Origin: CAZFBA01 sp964517135
GTDB lineage: Bacteria; Cyanobacteriota; Vampirovibrionia; JBFMGH01
DNA length: 64,000 bases
Direction of reading: 5' to 3'
Assembly: GCA_964517135.1 (NCBI GenBank)
Contig: CAZFBA010000011.1
Span: 1-64,000, forward strand
A program made the position numbers and the translations under genes. Below are positions 44,644 through 53,399 of the stretch, piece by piece (the first letter of the stretch is position 1; each line of letters begins with the position of its first letter). The notes under the pieces are model-generated. The model ran no database searches. It saw only the letters and a program-made list of their open reading frames with translations, and was not told where the DNA came from.

Positions 44644-45963
44644 TTATTTCTGGTCATTGGCTGCTGCTTTTTCCTGTAAAGGAACGCTATCTGCCGGCAT
44701 CTCTTCTGCGCCAGCTGATTCTTCTTCTTGCTTGTTTTGCATTGTTTCTACATATACAATGGCATTGTTACCTGAAATTTGTTCCAGAGCAGTTCTTGCA
44801 CTGATAAAGTTTTGTTTGGCACTATGATGGTTTTGAACCGCTTCTCTATAAAAAGCATCCGCAGCAGATTCAGAGGCAAAATTCCCAGAATTTTTAGCCT
44901 CTTCATAATGTTTACGGGCCTGCAAAAGAGCTTCCTCTGCTATTACCAGTCTTTCATAAGCCTGACGATACTCATAATAAGTTACGACCAGCTTTGCCTG
45001 TAATTCATCAACTGCTTTGGCCAGCATTATGAGGTCAAAATCAGAAACCCTTAAGAGGCTCCTGTTGTATTCTGAATCTACGTCAGAGGTAAGCGTGCCC
45101 AGCATACCGCCCCCGAGAAGTGCACCTGCCGTCTGTGTGGGTGTACCTGTAGCCAGAGCCGCTATAGGAGCCATACTGGCTAGCGGTGACAATATCCGGG
45201 ATACCATACTATCTTCACCTTTCTCACCTTCATTGGGGTTAGAAAGTTTCTGAATGGCTAGCCTTATAGTGGTGCTCTTTTCTACGGCTGCAGCCCATAA
45301 GACACGCAAATCATTTAATATTTCAGGCTCTTCTATACGAAGTTCAAGATTTATTTCATCTGCCTGCTTTTGTATGTTAGACAACTGGGCTCTTTGCGAG
45401 GCTGAAATGTACGTTTCTTTACGTGGAAGATCAAGAACACCACTTTCGCTGCTATTTGATCCTTCTATATCGAAGTCATCTTTTATCTTGCTGGTCTGTG
45501 AATCAATAGTATCAAGTGTATTACTAGTTGAACTAATTGTATCTGCTTGTTGAGAAAGTGTTTCAACTTCTGAAATAAGCCCTGTAGTATTATGTACTGA
45601 CTGATCTGACATACTTGCTATTTCTGACTTATCAGAAGTTGCAGGAGAAGAAATTGCTTTTATGTTATCTTTATATGGTATTTTTTCTTCTAAAGTATCT
45701 TTATCACTTACTTTATCTTCTTTTTTTCCCCAGAAAGCATCAATATCATCACTTTTAAAAGTTTCTTTTTCCTCTTCAAGATCAGGTTTAAGTGATTCTT
45801 TGTCAGATTTAAAAGAAGGAACTGACAAAATAGAAGCCTTTTCAAGACTTTTTGTTGTAATATCTACAGGAGGGGCAAAAGGTTTCATATCCTGCGCTAT
45901 GGCAGGCTGTAAAGAGATTAAGAGGGGCAAAATACTGTATATTAATATTTTATTCAACTTCAT
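44644..45963 (-). CDS. Secreted coiled-coil protein, paralogue of its upstream neighbour
   Basis: 439 residues from the ATG at 45963, which has GAGGAGG 6 bases upstream; a further start at 45981 lacks this. Signal peptide to about residue 23 (PAIAQ). A Ser/Asp/Lys-rich linker (25-190) leads to a block beginning LRVLWAAAVEKSTTIRLA, a hydrophobic Ala/Gly patch and a coiled coil (from about 300). The same order occurs in the gene before it. The block is faintly reminiscent of TolC-family repeats (N-x-x-I-x-x-A-x-x-K). The start overlaps the upstream gene by 14 bp. Function unknown. Confidence 0.6.
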   Translation of the reverse strand: MKLNKILIYSILPLLISLQPAIAQDMKPFAPPVDITTKSLEKASILSVPSFKSDKESLKPDLEEEKETFKSDDIDAFWGKKEDKVSDKDTLEEKIPYKDNIKAISSPATSDKSEIASMSDQSVHNTTGLISEVETLSQQADTISSTSNTLDTIDSQTSKIKDDFDIEGSNSSESGVLDLPRKETYISASQRAQLSNIQKQADEINLELRIEEPEILNDLRVLWAAAVEKSTTIRLAIQKLSNPNEGEKGEDSMVSRILSPLASMAPIAALATGTPTQTAGALLGGGMLGTLTSDVDSEYNRSLLRVSDFDLIMLAKAVDELQAKLVVTYYEYRQAYERLVIAEEALLQARKHYEEAKNSGNFASESAADAFYREAVQNHHSAKQNFISARTALEQISGNNAIVYVETMQNKQEEESAGAEEMPADSVPLQEKAAANDQK

Positions 45964-47029
45964 CAGTACCCTCCTCAGCATCTGGAGTAAACGAGCCTGA
46001 CATCACTCCCGTTATATCATTATTTTCCGAGGCTTTAATAATAGAAGTTTCATCCTCAATGGCTTTCTGTGTTTTAAGTGTTTGTTTTTTGATACTTGAG
46101 AGTTCAAAATTATATTTAGCATCCATAAGGTTTTCGGGTATTACCAGGTTGAGCTGGGCGACAGGCTCAATGCCTGCGAGCCTTTCCAGCTGGAGCCTTT
46201 TAAGCTTAACCTGCTGTCTTAGTCGAAGTTCAGACTGTTTGGACTTATCATAAAGAGCCGAAGCTATAATGATAGCAGTCTGATCATTAGCTTTCACAGC
46301 TTTCTGGTAGTTTTCCTGCTGCAAAACAAGGTTTTTTCTTTCCAGCATAAGGCTTTCAAGAGCATTTTTATAATCAAAATACGTCTTAATAAGCGTATCC
46401 TGAAGTTCTTCAATAAAGCCTGTAAGCTGAATTAGCTCTGGCTCAGTAATTGATGGCATGCCCTGTTCGGGTACAAATTTTTTAGAGAAGGCATTATTGA
46501 TTATTTGCCCGCCAAAAGCAGATGTATATTCTGTTGCTGCGCCCATACCAAAGATAGTAGGCAAAATAGCTGTACCCTGTATCATTGTTGAAAGGGTACG
46601 GGCCATTAGAGAAGACTTTGCAGCCCTCTTTTCAGGAGGTGTTGCAATTTTTTCAAGAGCAAACCTTATTACCGGGTTTCTATGTATTGTAGAATCCCAT
46701 AATATTTTTATATCTTCAACATCGTTGGCTTTCTGGAATTCCAGTGCATCTTTCAATTCTGCTTCTTCCGGGGTCAATCTTATTCTGTCATCCATTGAAA
46801 CTTCCGGTGAATCTTTTCTCAGCTGGTGTTTTTCTTCTTCATTAATCTCAAGATTAATGTCTGTAAGACTTTCAGGAACCACTTTATTATATTCAACCTT
46901 AGCGTTGATAGTAGTAATAGGATCCAGTGGCTTATCAGAAGCTATTGAAGGCAAACAACCTGTTATCATTAAAATACAAAATAGTATTAATAAACGTTTT
47001 GCTGGTTCCGAGTGACTTATAAATAGCAT
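45950..47029 (-). CDS. Putative lipoprotein with coiled coil, TolC-like repeat block
   Basis: 359 residues. The N-terminus carries a lipobox (LMITGC, Cys25), so it is probably a lipoprotein. Residues about 100-150 read DIKILWDSTIHRNPVIRFA then SLMARTLSTM, aligning by eye with LWAAAVEKSTTIRLA and SMVSRILSPL of the next gene. Both also share a later ELQ..L..TY.. coiled-coil block. The two are tandem paralogues, translationally coupled by a 14-bp overlap. The RNPVIRFALEK phrase resembles outer-membrane efflux proteins, but the full OEP fold is not evident. Function unknown. Confidence 0.6.
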   Translation of the reverse strand: MLFISHSEPAKRLLILFCILMITGCLPSIASDKPLDPITTINAKVEYNKVVPESLTDINLEINEEEKHQLRKDSPEVSMDDRIRLTPEEAELKDALEFQKANDVEDIKILWDSTIHRNPVIRFALEKIATPPEKRAAKSSLMARTLSTMIQGTAILPTIFGMGAATEYTSAFGGQIINNAFSKKFVPEQGMPSITEPELIQLTGFIEELQDTLIKTYFDYKNALESLMLERKNLVLQQENYQKAVKANDQTAIIIASALYDKSKQSELRLRQQVKLKRLQLERLAGIEPVAQLNLVIPENLMDAKYNFELSSIKKQTLKTQKAIEDETSIIKASENNDITGVMSGSFTPDAEEGTDEVE

Positions 47030-47278
47030 TGAGTGTAATACTCCGGTTTTTGTTAGTGAATAAGAAACTATTGTTTATAAAATATGAAATGAAAAATGAT
47101 GAAAAGTTCCTGTTTGATTTAGATTATATATCAATCAGGATTACATCGCATTAAAATTGGAAAATTTTTAAAAAAATTGAATAGATTAAAAAACACAAAT
47201 TTTCTAAGTGTGTAGTAAAGCTCCTTTTGAGGATAGCAAAAGGTTAAAGAAGTTAATAAAATTTTACAGAAGCAAAAA

Positions 47279-47521
47279 TTATTCAGCAGGAGTTTCTGCA
47301 GGAATTTCTGATCCTTCATCGCCTCCATCGTCACCTGGAGACATCATTATTCCTGAGGTTTCTCCAAAGGGCTGAAAACCCTGAAATTCACCGGTACTCT
47401 TAGTAAACATATCATTGATATTGCCACCCAGTGCTGTCAACATAAGAATAGTTACAATAGAAACAAGTGCTATAACTATTACTGCTTCTGCTATTGAGAT
47501 ACCTCTGGTCTCTCTTATCAT
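47279..47521 (-). CDS. Short prepilin-like protein
   Basis: 80 residues. The leader MIRETRG is followed by ISIAEAVIVIALVSIVTILM, a prepilin-like helix with Glu at +5 after the presumed Gly cleavage site. The rest is short, with an acidic Gly/Glu/Pro tail. Too small for a major type IV pilin but sized like a Flp-type or minor pilin. It lies 250 bp upstream of the paralogous secreted pair on the same strand. No assembly genes nearby. Confidence 0.6.
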   Translation of the reverse strand: MIRETRGISIAEAVIVIALVSIVTILMLTALGGNINDMFTKSTGEFQGFQPFGETSGIMMSPGDDGGDEGSEIPAETPAE

Positions 47522-47789
47522 AATATCTTCCTCATTTGTCTTAATATGTCTTTAACCTGAGCTTATCCTGGCGATTAAAAGCAGGTATTATCAGCATATT
47601 AAAGATAATTTAATTATTTAATCTGAAGTTTGCCCCTGAATGTTTAATCAATCTTAATGTTATTATCGTCAAATTACTTTTAAATCTTTAATAATTACTA
47701 ATAAAAAAGTTAAAAAATGTTATAGAGAGAAAGTTTTATAATAATAAAAGAACAGGTTTTAAAAGTATGAATTATTCTTGAATAAATAA
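47522..47789. other. Noncoding gap between pheT and the prepilin-like gene
   Basis: Together with the pheT terminator this gap spans 320 bp. It is AT-rich, with no ORF and no further hairpin that I can support. It should contain the minus-strand promoter of the prepilin-like gene. Confidence 0.4.
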
Positions 47790-47818
47790 ATATGCCGGTG
47801 ATAATAACACCGGCATAT
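47790..47818 (-). terminator. Intrinsic terminator of pheS-pheT
   Basis: ATATGCCGGTG (47790-47800) pairs with CACCGGCATAT (47808-47818). On the minus strand it is followed by TTATTTATT. It lies 24 bp past the pheT stop. Confidence 0.75.
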
Positions 47819-47841
47819 TATCAAATGCATTAATATTGAAT

Positions 47842-50340
47842 TTAACGAAATGTAACATTAAAGGCGTTTTTCAATTCTGCCCTTATTTTCTCAACTTCAT
47901 TTTCAACAATTTCATCAGTCAGCGTCGCTTCAGGATCCTGAAGTGTGAGGTGAAGGGCAAGACTTCTGGCCTCTTCTGGTATACCTTTGCCGGTATAAAC
48001 ATCAAAGATTTCAGCCTCTTTTAATAGAGTTGAACTTGCTTTATGTATGATTTTTATTAGCTCATCATATCTAACATCTTTATTAACGATAAAGGCTATA
48101 TCCCTCAAGACTGAAGGGTGCTGAGGCACAGATTTATAAACAGGAGTCGTGCGTGGCAAACTCTTAAGAAGCTGCAAAACATCTATTTCAAAAATATAAA
48201 CATCCTGACCGAGCTTACATTTACTGACAAGCTCTGGATGAAGCTGACCTATTTTTCCTGCAAACGGATATTTATAGCTGTCTATAGATTTAGGCTTGCC
48301 TAGAATGTCTAATAGAGCAGACCTGCCAGGATGCAAATAGCTTACATCTGAAACAGGGTTTAATACAAACCTCTTATTAAGCCCGAGAGTCTTAAACAGG
48401 TTCTCTATTATGCCTTTTAAAACATAAAAATCAATGCTGTTTTCAGTATGCCACTTACCTTTTTGAGGGTCACCTGAAATAGCACCAGCAAGAATAATAT
48501 TTTCAGTCGTTCCCGGGTCTTTCTGGCTGGCTTCTCTCTCAATGTGGTAGGTTTTGCCAATCTCAAAAACCCATATATCTTTAATACCCCTGTCAATATT
48601 TAGTTTGACTACCTGAAGAATACTCGGTATCATGCTCTGTCTTAACATAGTGTATTCTTCAGACTGGGGATTAGTTACTTTAACAACGCTGTTTTCATCT
48701 ACCGGCATAGAACACCAGCTCAGCAACGGAGAGCCAACAAGAGAGGAAGTGATAATCTCATTTAGACCCATGCCTCGCATTATATCTTTAATTTGACTTG
48801 AAAGACGATCTTCTTCAGGCAGTTGTGGTATTTCAGCACTCCGGGGTAGGCTCTCTGGTATCTTATCATAACCATAAATACGGCTGATCTCTTCTATGAG
48901 GTCAATTTCTCTGTATACATCCTGTGTTCTGTATGATGGCACCTGAAACCTGGCTAAATTTTCGTTATTTTCGATAAGTGTAAAGTCCAGGTTTTTGAGT
49001 ATTTCAATACACTTATCACGTTCTATTTCCATTCCCAGAATACGTTTGACCTGGTTAAACCTCAGTTCAACAATAACAGGTTCAAGATCAATAGTACCTG
49101 CTTCAAAAATACCTGCAGTTCTGGCATCAGCAAGGTCAACTAGAAGCTGCATTGTCCTTTCTAGAGCCATCCGTACTGTTTTAATATCCACACCTCTTTC
49201 AAAGCGTGCACAGGCTTCAGTTCTAATACCTGCTTTTCTGCTTGAACGACGGTTAGTAGCTGGTGTAAAATATGCAGATTCAATGGCAAGACAAGTAGTA
49301 TTATCATCTACCTCACTGGATTCATCACCCATGACCCCTGCCAGTGCAACAGGCCTTTTAGATGTAGCAATTAAAACATTATCCGGGGAGAGTGTTCTTT
49401 CAATACTATCTAAAGTAGTTATTTTTTCACCTGTTTTTGCTCTTCTGACGCATATATCTTTTTCAGGCAACTTATGATAATCAAAAGCATGCAGAGGCTG
49501 GCCGAATTCAAGCATTACATAGTTTGTAACATCAACTACGTTGTTAATAGAACGCATGCCTGATGCTTCAAGTCTTCTGGCCATCCACTCAGGGGAAGGT
49601 TTTGTTATTATGTCTTTAACCATTCCCAATGCATAGTATTTGCATGTATCAGAGTCAGCAATACTGACATCAAAGGTTTCTATGCTGCCGGAAGTATTTA
49701 TATCCACTTTGATAAGCGGTTTTTTAGCAGGCCTGTTAAAAATAGCTGCTACTTCATTGGCGATACCTCTCATGCTCATCAGGTCACCCCTGTTGGCTGT
49801 AGGGGCTGTATGGAGTATGACGTCTTCTTTAAGATTAAAGAGCTGTTCCAGGGGTATACCCGTTTCAATAGTAGTGTTTTTAAAGCGATCCATTTCGCTC
49901 AGAGCCAGAATGCCTTCACTAAAAGGTTCATATTCAGGGCCATCGAAGCCCAGTTCAACAGCAGAGCAAATCATACCGCAGGATTCAACACCTCTTATCT
50001 TAACTTTTTTCAACACAAACTCTTTATTATCTTTGCGGTTAAAAACGCTTGCACCTTCTATAGCAAAAGGAACAAGCATACCTTCTTTGATGTTTGAAGC
50101 ACCGCAAACAACCTTTTGAATTCCCTGGCCATAGTCTACAGTGACTAGACGCAATTTATCAGCGTCGGGATGCGGTTCAATTTGTTTAATTTGTGCCGAA
50201 AATACTCTGGTAAATTTAGGTTTTATGTATACAACATCTTCAACTTCTAACCCTGACATTGTAAGGGCGTGTGCTATCTCTTCTGGAGATAACCCGCTTA
50301 TATCTACTAAATCGCCCAGCCATTCTAATGATACTAGCAT
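47842..50340 (-). CDS. pheT: Phenylalanyl-tRNA synthetase beta subunit
   Basis: 832 residues. Pairs with PheS in an alpha2-beta2 enzyme that charges tRNA-Phe. The N-terminal OB-fold (about 40-150) has HPDADKLRLVTVDYG and VVCGASNI. The B3/B4 editing domain follows (SMRGIANEVAAIF, CARFERGVD), then B5, the pseudo-catalytic core (VSDVSYLHPGRSA), and the C-terminal FDX-ACB domain with PQHPSVLRDIAF. Length and domain order are standard. Lies 31 bp downstream of pheS and ends at a terminator. Confidence 0.95.
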   Translation of the reverse strand: MLVSLEWLGDLVDISGLSPEEIAHALTMSGLEVEDVVYIKPKFTRVFSAQIKQIEPHPDADKLRLVTVDYGQGIQKVVCGASNIKEGMLVPFAIEGASVFNRKDNKEFVLKKVKIRGVESCGMICSAVELGFDGPEYEPFSEGILALSEMDRFKNTTIETGIPLEQLFNLKEDVILHTAPTANRGDLMSMRGIANEVAAIFNRPAKKPLIKVDINTSGSIETFDVSIADSDTCKYYALGMVKDIITKPSPEWMARRLEASGMRSINNVVDVTNYVMLEFGQPLHAFDYHKLPEKDICVRRAKTGEKITTLDSIERTLSPDNVLIATSKRPVALAGVMGDESSEVDDNTTCLAIESAYFTPATNRRSSRKAGIRTEACARFERGVDIKTVRMALERTMQLLVDLADARTAGIFEAGTIDLEPVIVELRFNQVKRILGMEIERDKCIEILKNLDFTLIENNENLARFQVPSYRTQDVYREIDLIEEISRIYGYDKIPESLPRSAEIPQLPEEDRLSSQIKDIMRGMGLNEIITSSLVGSPLLSWCSMPVDENSVVKVTNPQSEEYTMLRQSMIPSILQVVKLNIDRGIKDIWVFEIGKTYHIEREASQKDPGTTENIILAGAISGDPQKGKWHTENSIDFYVLKGIIENLFKTLGLNKRFVLNPVSDVSYLHPGRSALLDILGKPKSIDSYKYPFAGKIGQLHPELVSKCKLGQDVYIFEIDVLQLLKSLPRTTPVYKSVPQHPSVLRDIAFIVNKDVRYDELIKIIHKASSTLLKEAEIFDVYTGKGIPEEARSLALHLTLQDPEATLTDEIVENEVEKIRAELKNAFNVTFR

Positions 50341-50371
50341 ATATTATACCTTTAAATATTTCTACCTGCCT

Positions 50372-51406
50372 TTAAAACTGTTCCAGAAAGCGTAAATCGT
50401 TATTGAAAAACAGTCTGATGTCGTCTATCGCATATTTAAGGATAGCAAGCCTCTCAACACCCATGCCGAAGGCAAACCCGCTATAAATCTCAGGGTCTAT
50501 ACCGGCTTCTTTGAGCACATTGGGGTCAATCATGCCTGCACCGAGTATTTCAAGCCAGCCGGTTCTGGCACAAAGCCTGCATCCAGAGCCCTGACAGAGA
50601 ATGCATTGAACATCTATTTCTGCGCTTGGCTCTGTAAAAGGAAAGAAGCTTGTTCTAAATCGTGTTTCTCTTCTACCTCCAAAATATTGCCTGATAAATT
50701 CATTAAGACAACCTTTGAGATCAGCAAATGTGATATCTTTATCAACCATAAAACCTTCTATCTGGTGAAAGAGATTATATTTTCTGCTGCTAACTGCTTC
50801 TGACCTGTATACCCTGCCCGGGTTTATCACCTGTATTGGCGGTTTTTTCTTGCTCATATACCTTACCTGACAGTTTGAGGTCTGACTTCTAAGCAATACG
50901 TTAGGGGCAAAGGTCGTATAGTATGTATCCTGCATATCTTTTGCCGGGTGGTCTGGCGGAAAGTTCAGCGAGTCAAAGTTATAATACTCTGTTTCAACTT
51001 CCGGGCTATCTTCGTAAGGCACAAGGGTATAGCCCATTTTAACGAAAATACTTACTATATCTTCAGTTGTTGTTGACAGCGGATGTTTTTTGCCGTAGCT
51101 ACGGTAAATACCCGGCAATGTGACATCTATTTTCTCTTTTTCAAGCTTCTCATCAATGGTTTTTCTAAAGAGAAGCTGATGTTTTTCTTCTATGCCTGTT
51201 TCAACTGTTTTGCTAAGGTCGTTGACCTGACTGCCGAATTGGGGCCTATCTTCCGGTGGTACCTCTTTAATGGACTTTCTTATAAGGTTAATTTCACCTT
51301 TTCTGCCCAGGTAAGTAATTTTAATGTTTTCCAACTCACCAAGATCTTTGGCCTGGCTTATTTCAGCTAAAGCCTTTTTTTTTAATGCTTGTAGTTTCTC
51401 GTTCAT
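50372..51406 (-). CDS. pheS: Phenylalanyl-tRNA synthetase alpha subunit
   Basis: 344 residues, standard. The N-terminal coiled coil binds tRNA. The class II catalytic motifs include HPLSTT, FHQIEGFMVD and FAFGMGVERLAILKY. A CxxC pair occurs in CILCQGSGCRLC, as in many bacterial PheS. GAGGT precedes the ATG at the right distance. First gene of the pheS-pheT operon. Confidence 0.95.
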   Translation of the reverse strand: MNEKLQALKKKALAEISQAKDLGELENIKITYLGRKGEINLIRKSIKEVPPEDRPQFGSQVNDLSKTVETGIEEKHQLLFRKTIDEKLEKEKIDVTLPGIYRSYGKKHPLSTTTEDIVSIFVKMGYTLVPYEDSPEVETEYYNFDSLNFPPDHPAKDMQDTYYTTFAPNVLLRSQTSNCQVRYMSKKKPPIQVINPGRVYRSEAVSSRKYNLFHQIEGFMVDKDITFADLKGCLNEFIRQYFGGRRETRFRTSFFPFTEPSAEIDVQCILCQGSGCRLCARTGWLEILGAGMIDPNVLKEAGIDPEIYSGFAFGMGVERLAILKYAIDDIRLFFNNDLRFLEQF

Positions 51407-51602
51407 CTCTACCTCACAGAGTTTTTTCTGTTTGAGTATTATTTTACTACAATCCGGTAAACTGAAAGGGTTAATACTATTGAAATGTAACGAGGTATTA
51501 AAAAAACGTATACTACATTAATTCTTAAGATCAGTGCATAACTTAAATTTTTTTTGATTTTCAAAACCCTTGCCCTGACTGGCACATAGCTATATAAAGG
51601 AA

Positions 51603-51619
51603 AGGGGGCTTCGCCCCCT
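51603..51619. other. GC-rich hairpin inside the 349-bp family C copy
   Basis: AGGGGGC (51603-51609) pairs with GCCCCCT (51613-51619), loop TTC. No U-run. The sequence around it (CCCGCCCACC) recurs in inverted form at the window's left edge. Confidence 0.6.
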
Positions 51620-51669
51620 CAGGGCCCGCCCACCCACCCCAGGGGTCAGCTTCCAGGAATTATACACTT

Positions 51670-51784
51670 TACAAACAGATCCTTCGCTGTATTCTGAATG
51701 ACTCAAAAGTGGAAAGGAGGCTAATAACTACCGGAGTGCACTAAGTGCACTCTTGAGAGAGTTTTATTTCGGGCTAATTCAGGC
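51670..51784. repeat. Family B repeat, copy 2
   Basis: 115 bp closely matching 5268-5382, in the same orientation. It contains a perfect GAGTGCAC-TAA-GTGCACTC hairpin at its centre. It is nested inside a family C element, while copy 1 is not, so B and C are separable. Confidence 0.7.
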
Positions 51785-52155
51785 TTTGAAGGCCCAGGCC
51801 AATCGACTCGTTCAACCCATATCTTTACTTTTAAAATTTTTAAAAATCGAAAACAAAAAATCTATTGTTATAGTTATGCATTAGTCTTTCTTATAATTGC
51901 TATTGATTTTAAGGCTTTAAGCAGCCTTTAATTCTATCACAATAGAAGATATCTCATACCTTAACTATGATAGACCCGGTCAGCTTTTTAACTGCCTTAA
52001 AATACTGAATTCTTTACATTTTGTAAATTATTCAACAAATAATATAAACATATTTTCTTGAAGTTGTTTAATGGTAAGTAACATTTCAATTATTTCCCCG
52101 ATGAATTATTAAAAAAAATAGAATATTAATTTGTAACAAAACCCGGGAGGTTTTT

Positions 52156-52734
52156 ATGTTGACCACTGGTATTGATTATACCCGTTTAGCATTTAGAGGT
52201 CGTCTTGATGCTGGCAATTATAGCCAGCTAAAAGAGAAAAAAGATATTCAACGTGCCTGCAAAGAGGCTGATAAGTTCGTTAAAAAATGCCTGCCAGAAC
52301 ATGACATCGTACATTTAGATTTTTCTAACACCGAAAAAACAGGTGACATTTTTGTCAGAGTGGATAACGAATTTTTTCAGAATGAAAAACCTTTAAAATT
52401 AAGTGATTTTATAGCTGACCCTGTTGAGAGCCTGAAAAAGCTTCTCGGTATAGGTCATAACATCAAGGTCATTCACAGACATTCAGGTGGTGACGTTACA
52501 ATTAGAAAACTGATCCCCGGCAGTGAACAGGCCCAGAGAGTTTTAGCAGCACTTTCAGAACTTACCGGTGAAAAGATAACTGATAATGATGATACACCTA
52601 TGATTGTAAAGATTTTGAGCAAGGAAGACAAAAAAGAAGAAGATAAAAATGGTGATCTCTCAGGCAATGGCAATGTCGGAAGAAAAGAAGTTTTTGACAG
52701 ATCAATAAAACCTCCACCAAAACCAAAAGCATAA
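52156..52734 (+). CDS. Unknown protein with an N-terminal Phe-x-Gly patch
   Basis: 192 residues. The N-terminus reads YTRLAFRGRLD, echoing TTFTGW and LSFGNA in the 14950-17798 proteins. The middle is a compact alpha/beta region with DIVHLDFSNTEK and GDIFVRVDNEFF. The C-terminus (from about 155) is Lys/Glu/Asp then Gly/Asn/Pro-rich and probably disordered. GGGAGG precedes the ATG. No family recognised. Similar small proteins seem to be lineage-specific. Confidence 0.55.
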   Translation: MLTTGIDYTRLAFRGRLDAGNYSQLKEKKDIQRACKEADKFVKKCLPEHDIVHLDFSNTEKTGDIFVRVDNEFFQNEKPLKLSDFIADPVESLKKLLGIGHNIKVIHRHSGGDVTIRKLIPGSEQAQRVLAALSELTGEKITDNDDTPMIVKILSKEDKKEEDKNGDLSGNGNVGRKEVFDRSIKPPPKPKA

Positions 52735-53399
52735 CCTTAATAATAAAGCAATCAGTGTAACATAAGATAAATAGAACCTTCTATATCCTTTTTTGAAAGT
52801 TTTTAAAATTATCAGGATAGCTGAAAATAAATATTGTATACATTGTATATACATTACCTATAAAGATTCATAACGCTCATAGGGTTAAGAATTGTAACAA
52901 TCGGATTGAATTACTGTTGCAGCCTGATTATTTTTCGATTAACGTATAGGGAAATCAAATAATACTAACTAATGATAGTATTAGTTTTATTGATTTGATT
53001 GTCTCCTTAGTATCATTTTGCAACCGTTACTGAACCTGGTGACGGTTTTTATTTTTTATTAAGAGCATTAAAGAGAACATCTATTATGCTAATTGAAATT
53101 TAATGCCAATATTGCCACTCCTTTTATTGCTAGTCTATTTAAATAACAAACCTCCCAGTAGAAAGTATGCTTAATACACTTTAATCTAGTACTTTTAAGC
53201 TACTTAATATCTCTATAAAGGACACTATCAGTATTAATTTTGTTATACACATAATTTATAAAAGACTGCCGGGGAATATCAGTTCTAAGATTTCTGCCTC
53301 AATCAATAATAGATTTGAAAGCATCTTTATAAACATTTAACTTGCCCGGAGAGCTAGTTCCATAGTAAATTTATCTTGTCTGTCTTTTGAGGTAACGAG
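52735..53399. other. 665-bp noncoding gap with one strong terminator
   Basis: No ORF of useful size. A long imperfect hairpin spans about 52949-53010 (outer arms AATCAAATAA / TTATTGATTTGATT, inner TACTAA/TTAGT). A strong terminator follows at 53022. The remaining 340 bp up to the lipoprotein gene is AT-rich without clear structure. Either a long 3' UTR of the gene at 52156 or a separate small RNA ends at 53060. Confidence 0.4.
53022..53060 (+). terminator. Strong plus-strand intrinsic terminator
   Basis: AACCGTTAC (53022-53030) pairs with GTGACGGTT (53039-53047) with one G-U pair, followed by a T-rich run through 53060. It lies 290 bp after the nearest upstream stop codon. Confidence 0.75.

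Larger units (their letters stand above)
51533..51881. repeat. Family C repeat, 349-bp copy containing a family B element
   Basis: Bounded by AGTGCATAAC (51533-51542) and GTTATGCATT (51872-51881), the terminal repeats of the 64-bp copy at 957. Both copies are also preceded by AAGATC. The interior holds a GC hairpin at 51603-51619 and the family B copy at 51670-51784. No ORF for a transposase. It fills much of the 750-bp gap between pheS and the gene at 52156; the remaining 51882-52155 shows nothing but AT-rich leader. Confidence 0.65.

Noticed and set aside
45662..47015. Plus-strand frames opposite the paralogous secreted pair
   Set aside because: Ser/Leu-rich shadow frames. The minus-strand genes have signal peptides, a strong ribosome site and shared motifs.
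48995..50119. Long plus-strand frames opposite pheT
   Set aside because: Shadows of pheT; Ser/Leu-rich composition typical of reverse-strand frames of conserved genes.
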